Assembly (NCBI GenBank): GCA_947631715.1
Contig: CANRMK010000111.1
Coordinates: forward strand, 1 to 7,653
Direction: 5' to 3'
From: an uncultured Acetatifactor sp.
Lineage (GTDB): Bacteria; Bacillota; Clostridia; Lachnospirales; Lachnospiraceae
DNA length: 7,653 nt
Shown here: piece after piece, positions 1-6,912 of the stretch
How the letters are laid out: the number at the start of each line of letters is the position of its first letter
How positions within the stretch are numbered: the stretch's first letter is position 1
Program-made: the position numbers and the translations under genes
The notes under the pieces: generated by a model
What the model saw: the letters and a program-made list of their open reading frames with translations, nothing else
What the model was told of the DNA's origin: nothing
The model's database searches: none

Positions 1-395
1 CCCTGAAGCTGAGCGGGCTGAGCCACCGTGAAAGACAGATCGTACGCGGATCTGGAATATCTGCCCCCGGACCATCCTCCGAAGAACAGGTCGAGAATAT
101 AGTTGATCGTCTGGTTGCGGAAGCTCTCATAGGTCTGGCTGGGCACGCTGCGCACGTTCACACTGATGCCGAACCTCTGCAGGCGTCCTTTCAGATTCTC
201 CAGCCAGTCTCTCTGATCGGCCTGACCGGTCTTCCCGCTGCTGTCCCCGCTGTCCCCGATCTCGGCATTTAAGGCATTGCGGCCCTGTGTCAGGCCTCCC
301 TGATAATCTGTCAGGGAAAAACGTGTAAACTTAGTGTTGGAAGCTCTGTAGCTTCTGGCGGATTCCATTCCTACTACACTGGAATCAATTTTCAA
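1..395 (-). CDS. Hypothetical protein, 3' end beyond the window
   Basis: An open minus-strand frame of 131 codons runs off the left edge without a stop. I chose the TTG start at 395 (protein begins MKIDSSVVGMESARSYRA) because AAGGAG lies 10 bases upstream (406-411). The in-frame ATG at 368 has no usable ribosome binding site. The visible part has a polar, Ser/Thr-rich N-terminus (residues 1-35), a Gly/Ser/Asp/Gln-rich linker (about 43-55), a likely helix (about 56-68, WLENLKGRLQRFGI), and a segment with a short hydrophobic patch (about 93-102, INYILDLFFGG). There is no signal peptide. The MKIDSS...GMESARSY opening resembles uncharacterised proteins I associate with Lachnospiraceae, but I know no function. 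It is the last visible gene of the hydratase operon, and its start overlaps the restored stop of the gene before it by TTGA, which suggests translational coupling. Confidence 0.7.
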   Translation of the reverse strand, partial: MKIDSSVVGMESARSYRASNTKFTRFSLTDYQGGLTQGRNALNAEIGDSGDSSGKTGQADQRDWLENLKGRLQRFGISVNVRSVPSQTYESFRNQTINYILDLFFGGWSGGRYSRSAYDLSFTVAQPAQLQ

Positions 396-573
396 ATCCT
401 CTTCTCTCCTTCATGCACACCCATTCTGCCGAAGAGCGGCAGCCCATCCTCCTTAATGCCGATGCCGTCATCCTGCAGAACTTTTCGGAGCTTACGTCCC
501 TGTCCCACTCATAAAAAAGATGGTATTCTTCGGGAAGATCCGTTTCCCTCCAAATACCATCCGTGGTGTCCAT
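385..573 (-). CDS. Small unknown protein, probably frameshifted near its middle
   Basis: A 62-codon frame starts at ATG 573, with an in-frame TAA just upstream at 577-579. Its first 31 residues are acidic and protein-like (IWRETDLPEEYHLFYEWD). From about 482 the reading becomes Arg/Cys/Ala-rich (ALRRMGCRSSAEW), while the frame one base back gives VLQDDGIGIKEDGLPLFGRM and ends in TGA at 392-394. Joining the two frames at the A4 run (482-485) gives a 60-residue protein whose stop overlaps the next gene's TTG start by four bases. I infer that one base has been lost, by mutation or sequencing error. No good ribosome binding site precedes ATG 573, and a GC-rich hairpin sits 17 bases upstream. I do not recognise the family. 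It lies downstream of the SseB gene and on the same strand. Confidence 0.5.
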   Translation of the reverse strand: MDTTDGIWRETDLPEEYHLFYEWDRDVSSEKFCRMTASALRRMGCRSSAEWVCMKERRGFEN

Positions 574-589
574 ATCTTATACTCGGTAT

Positions 590-608
590 GGCGGCTGGCC
601 TGGCCGCC
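590..608 (-). other. GC-rich hairpin before the small gene
   Basis: GGCGGC (590-595) and GCCGCC (603-608) form a perfect 6-bp stem around a 7-base loop, in the 73-base spacer between the SseB gene and the small gene. No T-run follows it on either strand, so it is not a canonical terminator. It could be an mRNA processing or stability element, or could tune translation of the small gene, whose start is 17 bases beyond it. The function is not shown by the sequence. Confidence 0.4.
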
Positions 609-646
609 GTCCTGTAATAAGTATATCGGCACGATTTTCTTTTTCT

Positions 647-1156
647 TTAGTCCTGCTTCCCCGACTGTCCGGCCGGCCCTGTGGCATTCTTCTGCTTATC
701 CAGCCTGGCGGCCATGATTCCGGCGGCTATCATCTTGGGCACAATAATATTCTCGCCATAGGGGTTGATCACAAATCCCAGCGCCGGACTCTGTTTCCCC
801 AGGGCATCCTTTTGTAAAAGCATAGCCGCAAGATCCTCAAATCTCAACGCGAAAAAGGGTAGCTCCTTATTCTTTTCCACCCACTTCCGATATTCTGCCA
901 CATCGGTAAAGCCCATAAAAAACTGTTTGCCCACGGAAGAGGTCAGCATGGGGAACTGTATTTTGCTGCCGGGAGCAATGGTCCGTTTCCCGTCTGCACT
1001 TTCCACCGGCTCCGGATCCACCAGGGCCGGTGCAATATAAGATGCTTTCTGCAGCTCTATCACGAACATATTTCGATGCTCCGGGGAATCCTCCTCTTTC
1101 AGCAGCTGAATGGCCCCCACCAGCATCGGGTTGGACACTGTTTTATTAAATTCCAT
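647..1156 (-). CDS. SseB N-terminal-domain protein
   Basis: This 169-residue protein fits the SseB N-terminal domain family, named after the Escherichia coli serine-sensitivity protein; the biochemical role is unknown. The domain spans about residues 8-142. It begins with NPMLVGAIQLLKEED, continues through the KIQFPMLTSSVGKQFFMGFTD strand-turn region (a set of residues near 66-86), the EYRKWVEKN helix, and ends with the ALGFVINPYGENIIVPKMI motif near 125-143. The last 20 residues are polar and probably disordered. There is no signal peptide or membrane segment, so it should be cytoplasmic. AGAAAGG lies 7 bases before ATG 1156. The gene starts 21 bases after the hydratase stop with no terminator between them, so they are almost certainly co-transcribed. 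SseB-like genes are common in Clostridia in varied neighbourhoods, so this context only suggests a link with the hydratase. Confidence 0.85.
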   Translation of the reverse strand: MEFNKTVSNPMLVGAIQLLKEEDSPEHRNMFVIELQKASYIAPALVDPEPVESADGKRTIAPGSKIQFPMLTSSVGKQFFMGFTDVAEYRKWVEKNKELPFFALRFEDLAAMLLQKDALGKQSPALGFVINPYGENIIVPKMIAAGIMAARLDKQKNATGPAGQSGKQD

Positions 1157-1177
1157 ATAGATACCTTTCTACCCGCA

Positions 1178-3469
1178 TCAGTTCACTCTGTTATAATTGA
1201 TCAGACAGCCCTTTAAGATGATCTGTCTCTCCTCATCGGTGAGTTCCCCGAGTCTTAATTCAAATGTCCGCAGATTCTGTCCGTCCACTACACAGGCAGT
1301 GATGATCTCCGCTTTTTCCTCCACAGCCTTTCGGATCCCAGGGAAGAACAGGTAATCCAGATTTTTAAAGGGAAGCTCTCCCTCCCTGATCAGGAAAGGA
1401 AGCATGCCCCAGTTGATCAGGTTGGAGCGGTAACGCTTGGTGGCGTACTCGTTGGCGATATTTGCCCAGCCGCCCAGCACTTTCTGGCAGGACGCGGCCT
1501 GCTCCCTGGCAGAGCCGTCTCCGGGCTTCACAGCAAATATCGTCGATCCAAAGCCTGTGTTGGTATGGTCTGCATCGGGATACTGTTTCTTGATCGTTCC
1601 CATCACGTCCTTCAAAACGGGAAGCACCTGGCAGGGGTGTCCGCCGTTTGCCCGCTCTGTCTCCGCTTTCTGGATTTCCTTTGCCCGTCCCACATAAGCC
1701 GGATCCTTGCGGCTTAGGGTAAATTCCGCCAGCCCCAGAGGGTTGGAACGGTAGGAAGAGGTCTCGCCGGAGGGAATCAGCTCGTCTGTGGTAGTGACAG
1801 GATCATGGATCTCGCTTACCACCTGCAGCACCAGATTCTCCGGCAGTTCGCCCATAGCAGGCCAGTCCTTGATGTTGGGGCCGAACTGGATCTCCACACT
1901 GGGGTCTGCCACGCCGTGGGAATCAAATACACGGTTCTCATAAATTTTGCTGTCAAAGTGATATTTATATTTTCCGATCTCTCCGTCAAAATCCGTGGCA
2001 GGCGTCAATACACCCTGGTTTGCCGCTGTGGCCGCAATAGAACGGGCATCCATCAGCGCCACGGAAGAGATCTGGCCGCTCTGGAGCTTACTTCCCTCGC
2101 GGTTGGGGAAGTTCCTAGTGGAGTGGCGGATACTGAACGCATTGTTGGCGGGCGTATCCCCGGCGCCGAAGCAGGGGCCGCAGAAAGCGGTCTTCATCAC
2201 CGCGCCGGTCTCCAGGATCGCTGCGGCGCAGCCGTTCCTGATCAGCTCCATATACACGGGCATGGACGCAGGATAGACGCTTAAGGTAAATCCGTCGGAG
2301 CCTATGTATTTCCCTTTCAGGATATCTGCCGCGGCGCAGATATTCTCAAAACCGCCGCCGGCGCAGCCCGCGATAATGCCCTGATCCACCATGAATTTTC
2401 CGTTCTTCACCTTATCTTTCAAATGGTACTCCACCGCACCGTCCAGGCTCACCTTAGCTCTCTTCTCGGTCTCGTCCAGAATATCCATCAGATTCGCATT
2501 CAGCTCCTCAATGGTATAGGTGTTGCTGGGGTGGAAAGGCATGGCGATCATAGGACGCACCTTGGACAGATCCACCTCTATCAGTCCGTCATAATAAGCC
2601 ACTTCTCCCGGATTCAGTTCCTTATACTCTTCTTTTCTCCCGTGGATCTCATAGAATTCTTCAATCTCGGCATCCGTCTTCCAGATGGAGGACAGGCAGG
2701 TGGTCTCCGTTGTCATCACGTCAATGCCGATGCGGAAATCCGCGCTTAAGGAAGCCACGCCGGGGCCCACGAACTCCATCACCTTATTCTTCACATAGCC
2801 GTTCTGGAAGACAGCCCCGATGATGGCCAGCGCCACGTCCTGAGGGCCTACGCCCTTTGCCGGCGCTCCTGTGAGATATACGCCCACCACGCCGGGCATG
2901 TTGATATCATAGGTCTGGTTCAAAAGCTGCTTGACCAGCTCGGGGCCGCCTTCGCCCATAGCCATAGTTCCCAGTGCGCCGTAGCGGGTATGGGAATCAG
3001 ATCCCAGGATCATCCTGCCGCCTCCCGCAAGCATCTCCCTGGCGAACTGGTGAATCACCGCCTGATGAGGGGGCACATAGACACCGCCGTATCTCTTGGC
3101 GCAGGTCAGTCCGAACATGTGGTCATCTTCATTGATGGTCCCGCCCACTGCACACAGGGAATTGTGGCAGTTGGTGAGCACATAGGGCATGGGGAACTTC
3201 TGCAGTCCCGAAGCCCTTGCCGTCTGAATGATACCCACGAACGTAATGTCATGGGAGGTCAGCTTATCGAAGCGGATCTTCAGCTTCTCCATATTCCCGG
3301 AGGTATTGTGGCTCTTTAAAATGCCATAGGCAATGGTATTCTTTGACGCCTCCTCCCGGGTGGTCTCCCTGCCGGTCTTTGCCTTTAACGCAGCAGCCGC
3401 TTCCGGTCCGTCTTCCACAATTTCAGTGCCGTTGACCAGATAAGCGCCGCCCTGCAGTAATGTTACCAT
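1178..3469 (-). CDS. Aconitase-superfamily hydratase, YbhJ-like
   Basis: This 763-residue protein has the full aconitase superfamily layout: an N-terminal catalytic part holding the iron-sulfur cluster (about 40-500) and a C-terminal swivel domain (about 520-763). The three [4Fe-4S] cysteines are visible: C369 in GIIAGCAGG, and C430 and C433 in AFCGPCFG. The superfamily motif LGSDSHT ends at T161, ETT at 255-257 fits the conserved glutamate region, and GDGSAREQAA (650-659) is the swivel phosphate-loop-like motif. Length fits the uncharacterised YbhJ-like 'hydratase' group rather than the roughly 640- or 900-residue aconitases. Several catalytic positions differ from true aconitase: the Asp-His pair aligns with H102-N103, and the Ser-X-X-Arg of the swivel domain aligns with Y675 and K678. 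A dehydration/rehydration of a hydroxy-acid is likely, but the substrate is unknown. AGGAGG sits 7 bases before ATG 3469. It is the first gene of a minus-strand operon. Confidence 0.88.
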   Translation of the reverse strand: MVTLLQGGAYLVNGTEIVEDGPEAAAALKAKTGRETTREEASKNTIAYGILKSHNTSGNMEKLKIRFDKLTSHDITFVGIIQTARASGLQKFPMPYVLTNCHNSLCAVGGTINEDDHMFGLTCAKRYGGVYVPPHQAVIHQFAREMLAGGGRMILGSDSHTRYGALGTMAMGEGGPELVKQLLNQTYDINMPGVVGVYLTGAPAKGVGPQDVALAIIGAVFQNGYVKNKVMEFVGPGVASLSADFRIGIDVMTTETTCLSSIWKTDAEIEEFYEIHGRKEEYKELNPGEVAYYDGLIEVDLSKVRPMIAMPFHPSNTYTIEELNANLMDILDETEKRAKVSLDGAVEYHLKDKVKNGKFMVDQGIIAGCAGGGFENICAAADILKGKYIGSDGFTLSVYPASMPVYMELIRNGCAAAILETGAVMKTAFCGPCFGAGDTPANNAFSIRHSTRNFPNREGSKLQSGQISSVALMDARSIAATAANQGVLTPATDFDGEIGKYKYHFDSKIYENRVFDSHGVADPSVEIQFGPNIKDWPAMGELPENLVLQVVSEIHDPVTTTDELIPSGETSSYRSNPLGLAEFTLSRKDPAYVGRAKEIQKAETERANGGHPCQVLPVLKDVMGTIKKQYPDADHTNTGFGSTIFAVKPGDGSAREQAASCQKVLGGWANIANEYATKRYRSNLINWGMLPFLIREGELPFKNLDYLFFPGIRKAVEEKAEIITACVVDGQNLRTFELRLGELTDEERQIILKGCLINYNRVN

Positions 3470-3522
3470 ACGATATCCTCCTCTGCACAGTCACAATGAT
3501 TTCGTTCAAACATACACCAATT

Positions 3523-3551
3523 ATTATAAAGGAAAGCGCCGACTGTTGCAA
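3523..3551 (-). promoter_or_regulatory. Promoter of the hydratase operon
   Basis: On the minus strand TTGCAA (3546-3551) is followed by exactly 17 bases and a perfect TATAAT (3523-3528). The expected start of transcription is near 3516, leaving a leader of about 46 bases that contains the AGGAGG site (3477-3482). The leader shows no room for a riboswitch. No clear operator was seen. Confidence 0.75.
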
Positions 3552-3745
3552 CGGAAAAATTAACAACGCTTCCTCTCGGCTCCGCACGTAACGGCCCCAA
3601 GGCATATAAGACATGCCTGCTCGAGAGTACCTCGCCAAGTGCCGACGTGCTCCAACGGTCTGCCAGAAGAACATCGGCATTACCGGGCTGAATACGATGG
3701 AGGGCTAAGCTGCTGCGTTACAGAACATATTCTGCAAAAGCCGTA
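3552..3745. other. Divergent spacer without a recognised gene
   Basis: This stretch lies between the hydratase promoter and the esterase promoter. It contains an inverted repeat, AGGCAT (3600-3605) and ATGCCT (3613-3618), with a 7-base loop. It is more GC-rich than the two promoters beside it. Several frames on both strands stay open for 50 or more codons, none with a credible start and ribosome binding site. That pattern can come from a mobile or repeated intergenic element, or from a decayed gene, but nothing identifies one. Confidence 0.35.
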
Positions 3746-3774
3746 TTGTATTTCCGTATCTGCTGATGTATATT
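3746..3774 (+). promoter_or_regulatory. Promoter of the SGNH hydrolase gene
   Basis: TTGTAT (3746-3751), a 17-base spacer and TATATT (3769-3774) fit a housekeeping sigma promoter. Transcription would start near 3781, giving a leader of about 63 bases before ATG 3844. Because the in-frame ATG at 3766 lies inside this promoter, it supports the later start. The leader shows no strong hairpin. Confidence 0.6.
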
Positions 3775-3843
3775 AAATTTAAACCAGCAAGGGCCTTTTT
3801 AAGCAAAGCACGGCCCATGAACCGAAAGGAAAAGGAGAAGTCC

Positions 3844-4962
3844 ATGATCACACTTCATGTTATCGGCGATTCCCTGGTAAAGGCCTACGGCAATGACAGG
3901 GATAATTTTATAGGAGGCTGGGGCGACCATCTGTCCAGTTTCTTCTCGGACGAGGTCAAGGTGAACGTCTATGCCGAGGGCGGCAGGAGCAGCCGCAGTT
4001 TTCTGAACGAGGGACGTTTCCTGGACACAGGCGCTTTCCACCCGGATCTCTCTTCAAAGCAGCCGGGCCCTGTGTGCAATTACATGCAGAAAGGAGATTA
4101 CCTCTTGATCCAGTTTGCCCACAACGACGACAGCTCCAAGTACTTTGCCACCTACATTGACCGGATGACTCCTCTGGGTGCGCCGGATACGGACGGCATC
4201 TATCCCACTGTTGTCCCTGCGGAGGACATGAAGACCTCCACATCGGAATTTCCGGCAGAATATCCGGACATCCTGTTCCAAAAAGGGCTCACAGAGGAGG
4301 AGGTACAGCAGAACATTCAGAAATACCGTGACCTCCTCCCCTCCTATGGTCCCCTATATTACCCTTTCGACTGCGGGGCCACCTACAAGGGGTATCTGAA
4401 ATTTTACATAGATACGGCCCGGAGCATGGGCGTACAGCCCGTGCTGATCACTGCTCCCGCCAGACAGTGCTTCAAAGACGGCAGGATCATCGCGGAGCCG
4501 GGCCACCACGGCGGCACTGACGCTTTCGGAGATTTCCCCTATATAAGAGCCGTGCGGCAGCTGGGAGAACAGGAGAACGTTCCGGTGATCGATCTGTTCG
4601 AGGACAGCCGAAGACTGCTTGAAAACCTTGGGCCGGAGGACGCCCGGTATCTGGCAAGCATTGTAGACTATGAGGGACACACCATCGGCGAGGCATCCTT
4701 AGGCCGCCCTGCCAAATGGGTGGAGGAATACGACGAGCACTGGGAAAAACAGGATTTCGGCAGAATGGACGGGACGCACCAGAACCGTCTGGGCTCCTAT
4801 CTCCACGCGGGAATGCTCACGGAACAGATATCGGAAAAAATTCCCGGACTGCGCCCCTATCTCCTGGCCAGCTCCGCAAAACAGATCACTGCGCCGGCAG
4901 GGCTGAAACACCGGCTGGATGTACTGAAAAAGGTCAGCCACCGGCTGAACATCGTATCATAG
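3844..4962 (+). CDS. SGNH hydrolase, rhamnogalacturonan acetylesterase-like
   Basis: This 372-residue protein has the SGNH/GDSL esterase blocks in order: HVIGDSLVKAYG with nucleophile S10, GGWGDHLSSFF (24-34), the EGGRSSRSFLNEGR block II (45-58), LIQFAHNDD block III with N94, and DGTHQN block V with D309 and H312. The GGRSSRSF and QFAHND wording is typical of rhamnogalacturonan acetylesterases (CE12-type; Bacillus RhgT/YesT), which remove acetyl groups from pectin-derived sugars. Those proteins are usually about 230-250 residues; here the extra length is mainly an insertion at about 100-180. There is no signal peptide, so it should act in the cytoplasm, perhaps on imported oligosaccharides. 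AAAGGAG (3831-3837) sits 6 bases before ATG 3844; upstream in-frame ATGs at 3766 and 3817 lack such a site. It is a single-gene unit, divergent from the hydratase operon and convergent with the lipoprotein gene. Confidence 0.85.
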   Translation: MITLHVIGDSLVKAYGNDRDNFIGGWGDHLSSFFSDEVKVNVYAEGGRSSRSFLNEGRFLDTGAFHPDLSSKQPGPVCNYMQKGDYLLIQFAHNDDSSKYFATYIDRMTPLGAPDTDGIYPTVVPAEDMKTSTSEFPAEYPDILFQKGLTEEEVQQNIQKYRDLLPSYGPLYYPFDCGATYKGYLKFYIDTARSMGVQPVLITAPARQCFKDGRIIAEPGHHGGTDAFGDFPYIRAVRQLGEQENVPVIDLFEDSRRLLENLGPEDARYLASIVDYEGHTIGEASLGRPAKWVEEYDEHWEKQDFGRMDGTHQNRLGSYLHAGMLTEQISEKIPGLRPYLLASSAKQITAPAGLKHRLDVLKKVSHRLNIVS

Positions 4963-4964
4963 CC

Positions 4965-5034
4965 CTGTCCTCTCCGCGGGATCCCTGCTCCAGCCCTGCC
5001 GAGATCCCGCCGCAGGCTCCTGCAGAGAGGACAG
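4965..5034. other. Nested inverted repeat between convergent genes
   Basis: A perfect 10-bp outer stem pairs CTGTCCTCTC (4965-4974) with GAGAGGACAG (5025-5034). Inside it, GCGGGATC (4976-4983) pairs with GATCCCGC (5003-5010), and GCAG/CTGC (5012-5015 and 5020-5023) can form a small hairpin with a 4-base loop. Together they could fold as a three-way junction on either strand. It fills the gap between the esterase stop (4962) and the lipoprotein stop (5044). No T-run follows on either strand, so it is not a standard intrinsic terminator, though it may still stop or protect both transcripts. Confidence 0.6.
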
Positions 5035-5043
5035 CATTCCCGG

Positions 5044-5811
5044 TCAGAATCCCCCATTGTCCAGGCTGCAAAAGCACTCTTCCATGGCCTCGTTGCATAG
5101 GACTACGCAGGGAAGCTCCTCCAGCGACTTACCTGTTTCCCAATCGTACAAGACATTATCAAGCCATGACAAGCATTCTTCCGAAAGGGCCTCCACAGGC
5201 ATCCCCGGCAGATAGAACAGGATATTTTCCGCATTCTCCAGACCATAGACATCCGTATACCGATACAGGGTGCCGTCGATGATCTCTTCTGTATCCGGCT
5301 CATTTTCATACTGCATTTCGACAATTGTGGTCTGATAGGTGAAATCATTCACCTTTTTCAATTCCCCGAACCGTCCTGAAAACTTACAGAAATATACTGT
5401 GCCGTTAGGATATCCCTCGCCCATATCTCCCATATCGGTATCAGAATACAGCCCATCAAAGCTGCCGTCAGCGCTCACTGTCATATCCGTGCTCCAGGCT
5501 CCGGCGCCGCTTGAGAAACAAAAGGAAAGCATCTCCATCTGCCTGTAGGAAAATGCCGTTTCTGCAGCAGACGCTCCCTGTCCTTCCGGCGTATCGTCTT
5601 CCACTGTGTTCTGCCCCTGCTGATCTTCCTCCGCAGACGTCTCCGGCTCCTGCTGGTCTTCCTCAAGCTGCCGGGCTTCTTCCGTTTCCCCGCTCTCTGC
5701 CTCGCTCACAAGGCTTTCCCTGTTGTCCGCATCTTCCGTCCCCCGGCAGCTGCACAGGCTGACACAGACAAGTCCCGCCCAGAGGACAGTCAATATGGTT
5801 TTTTTCTTCAT
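5044..5811 (-). CDS. Lipoprotein of unknown function with an acidic linker
   Basis: This 255-residue protein starts MKKKTILTVLWAGLVCVSLC and continues SCRG, a type II signal peptide: a lysine-rich start, a hydrophobic core and a lipobox LCSC with C22 as the likely lipidated residue. I chose ATG 5811 because GGAGGAG (5815-5821) lies just upstream and because the signal peptide begins there; the frame stays open to 5865 without a better start. Residues 25-85 form a low-complexity linker rich in Glu, Asp and Gln that would hold the domain off the membrane. Residues about 88-251 form the folded part, with a run around 123-140 (SDTDMGDMGEGYPNGTVY) that I associate with uncharacterised Clostridia lipoproteins. 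The mature domain holds several cysteines (98, 142, 213, 235, 239, 246, 248). It lies 66 bases downstream of the Rpn-like gene on the same strand, with no clear promoter or terminator between them. The function is unknown. Confidence 0.8.
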   Translation of the reverse strand: MKKKTILTVLWAGLVCVSLCSCRGTEDADNRESLVSEAESGETEEARQLEEDQQEPETSAEEDQQGQNTVEDDTPEGQGASAAETAFSYRQMEMLSFCFSSGAGAWSTDMTVSADGSFDGLYSDTDMGDMGEGYPNGTVYFCKFSGRFGELKKVNDFTYQTTIVEMQYENEPDTEEIIDGTLYRYTDVYGLENAENILFYLPGMPVEALSEECLSWLDNVLYDWETGKSLEELPCVVLCNEAMEECFCSLDNGGF

Positions 5812-5877
5812 ATGCTCCTCCCCGTCAGGGCACATGGAAAACCCTGGCATAAGTATTTGCCTCACCAGTGTTTTGAT

Positions 5878-6912
5878 TCACCAATATTTTTCGACGGCGG
5901 CCGCTGCTTCGTCTCCCTTCATGCTGCACTGGATCATCAGCTGCTCTGCCGCCTGCTCCTTTGTTCCCTGAACGGCTTTTATGGTCTGGATGACTCCGCG
6001 AACTATGCCTTCCTCCAGTCCTTTCTCCAGACCTTCCTCCAGTCCAACCGCACGACCTTCTTCCAAACCAGCGGCATGACCTTCTTTCAGTCCCTCCGCA
6101 CGGCTCTCCTCCCTCTCGGCGCGGCGGTCCGCCTGCTCCGCATAATAGGACATATATTCCACCCTCAGCCTCGGATTTTTCTTTGCCGTCTCCACTGCCT
6201 CCACCAGCCTTTCTGTATATTCGTCCACCGCCACTCCCTCCGCCAGGTACTTTAAGAAGTTCCCAAGCTCAGGGGTGACATCCTCCATCTCTGAATAGGG
6301 ATTTAAAAAAATCTTCACAGTCCCGTCACCGAGGGCAAGCTCTGGCTCTTCCCTGCAGCGGTTCTCAAAGGTATAAATATGCCTGCCCTTATGGAAGATA
6401 TCCTCCATACAGATAAAGATCACATAGCTTTTGTTGAGCAGGCGGTAATCCTTTCCCCGATCCAGCAGGTTCGCATCGATCAGGTTCTGATAATACCGGC
6501 TTCTCTGGGGCAGGTTCGACGCATGCACCGCCTGCATCTCCACGTTGTAGACGGTCGATTTCCCATCCTTCACATAGATATCCAGCCGTATCCCCTTGGC
6601 CCCCCGGGAAACCTCAACGGTCTTCTCTCCCTCAAGGTATTCGATACGCTCGATTTCCACTCCCAGGATGATTTCCAGGAGCCGTTTGCACAACTCCCCG
6701 TCCTGCATCACCTTAAAAAACAAGAAGCGGTCAGCGAGGGTCAAGCTCTCAAGGGATTTCAGGGCTTCCTTTTTCTGCTTTCTCTTATTATAGGATACTT
6801 TCGATGTTTTTACAATGGTTTTTCCTGGCTTGGGTTCTAAAGGCTTTTCAGGCTTGGGTTCTAAGGTCTTCCCTGACTTCGATTTCAAGATTTTTCCCGT
6901 CTTTTGTTTCAA
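5878..6912 (-). CDS. Rpn-family PD-(D/E)XK nuclease / putative transposase
   Basis: This 344-residue protein matches the Rpn/PD-(D/E)XK 'nuclease family transposase' group. The core begins near residue 57 with LTLADRFLFFKVMQD. The catalytic motif is seen as D111 in IRLDIYV and E125-X-Q127 in YNVEMQ, the E-X-Q form normal for this group. A charged helix (about 230-275) is followed by Gly-X-X-Glu-Gly repeats (274-302) of the type common at the C-terminus of these proteins. E. coli RpnA proteins cleave DNA and promote RecA-independent recombination; activity here is inferred. The start is TTG 6912, supported by GGAGAGGAG (6917-6925); the next in-frame ATG is codon 69, inside the core. Residues 1-32 are four 8-residue basic repeats not usual in the family. 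No terminal inverted repeats or second transposition gene were seen nearby. A promoter lies about 200 bases upstream. Confidence 0.88.
   Translation of the reverse strand: MKQKTGKILKSKSGKTLEPKPEKPLEPKPGKTIVKTSKVSYNKRKQKKEALKSLESLTLADRFLFFKVMQDGELCKRLLEIILGVEIERIEYLEGEKTVEVSRGAKGIRLDIYVKDGKSTVYNVEMQAVHASNLPQRSRYYQNLIDANLLDRGKDYRLLNKSYVIFICMEDIFHKGRHIYTFENRCREEPELALGDGTVKIFLNPYSEMEDVTPELGNFLKYLAEGVAVDEYTERLVEAVETAKKNPRLRVEYMSYYAEQADRRAEREESRAEGLKEGHAAGLEEGRAVGLEEGLEKGLEEGIVRGVIQTIKAVQGTKEQAAEQLMIQCSMKGDEAAAAVEKYW
6817..6912 (-). repeat. Four 24-bp tandem units at the start of the Rpn gene
   Basis: Four consecutive 24-bp units (6889-6912, 6865-6888, 6841-6864, 6817-6840) encode L/M-K-Q-K-T-G-K-I, LKSKSGKT, LEPKPEKP and LEPKPGKT. 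The last two units share their first 15 bases and differ at a few places later; the first two are more diverged. The TTG start codon occupies the first leucine position of the first unit. Confidence 0.75.

Noticed and set aside
482..486. Programmed -1 frameshift in the small gene
   Set aside because: The site GAAAAG is not a proper slippery heptamer and no downstream stimulator is evident.
3423..3680. Minus-strand 85-residue frame over the hydratase start
   Set aside because: It overlaps the hydratase start, its promoter and its ribosome binding site in another frame.
3766..3843. Upstream starts of the SGNH hydrolase at 3766 and 3817
   Set aside because: 3766 lies inside the -10 region and neither has a ribosome binding site, while 3844 has AAAGGAG at 6 bases and begins right at the GDSL strand.
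4716..5282. Plus-strand 188-residue frame overlapping the esterase and lipoprotein genes
   Set aside because: Proline/arginine-rich shadow of two well supported genes, with no start signal.
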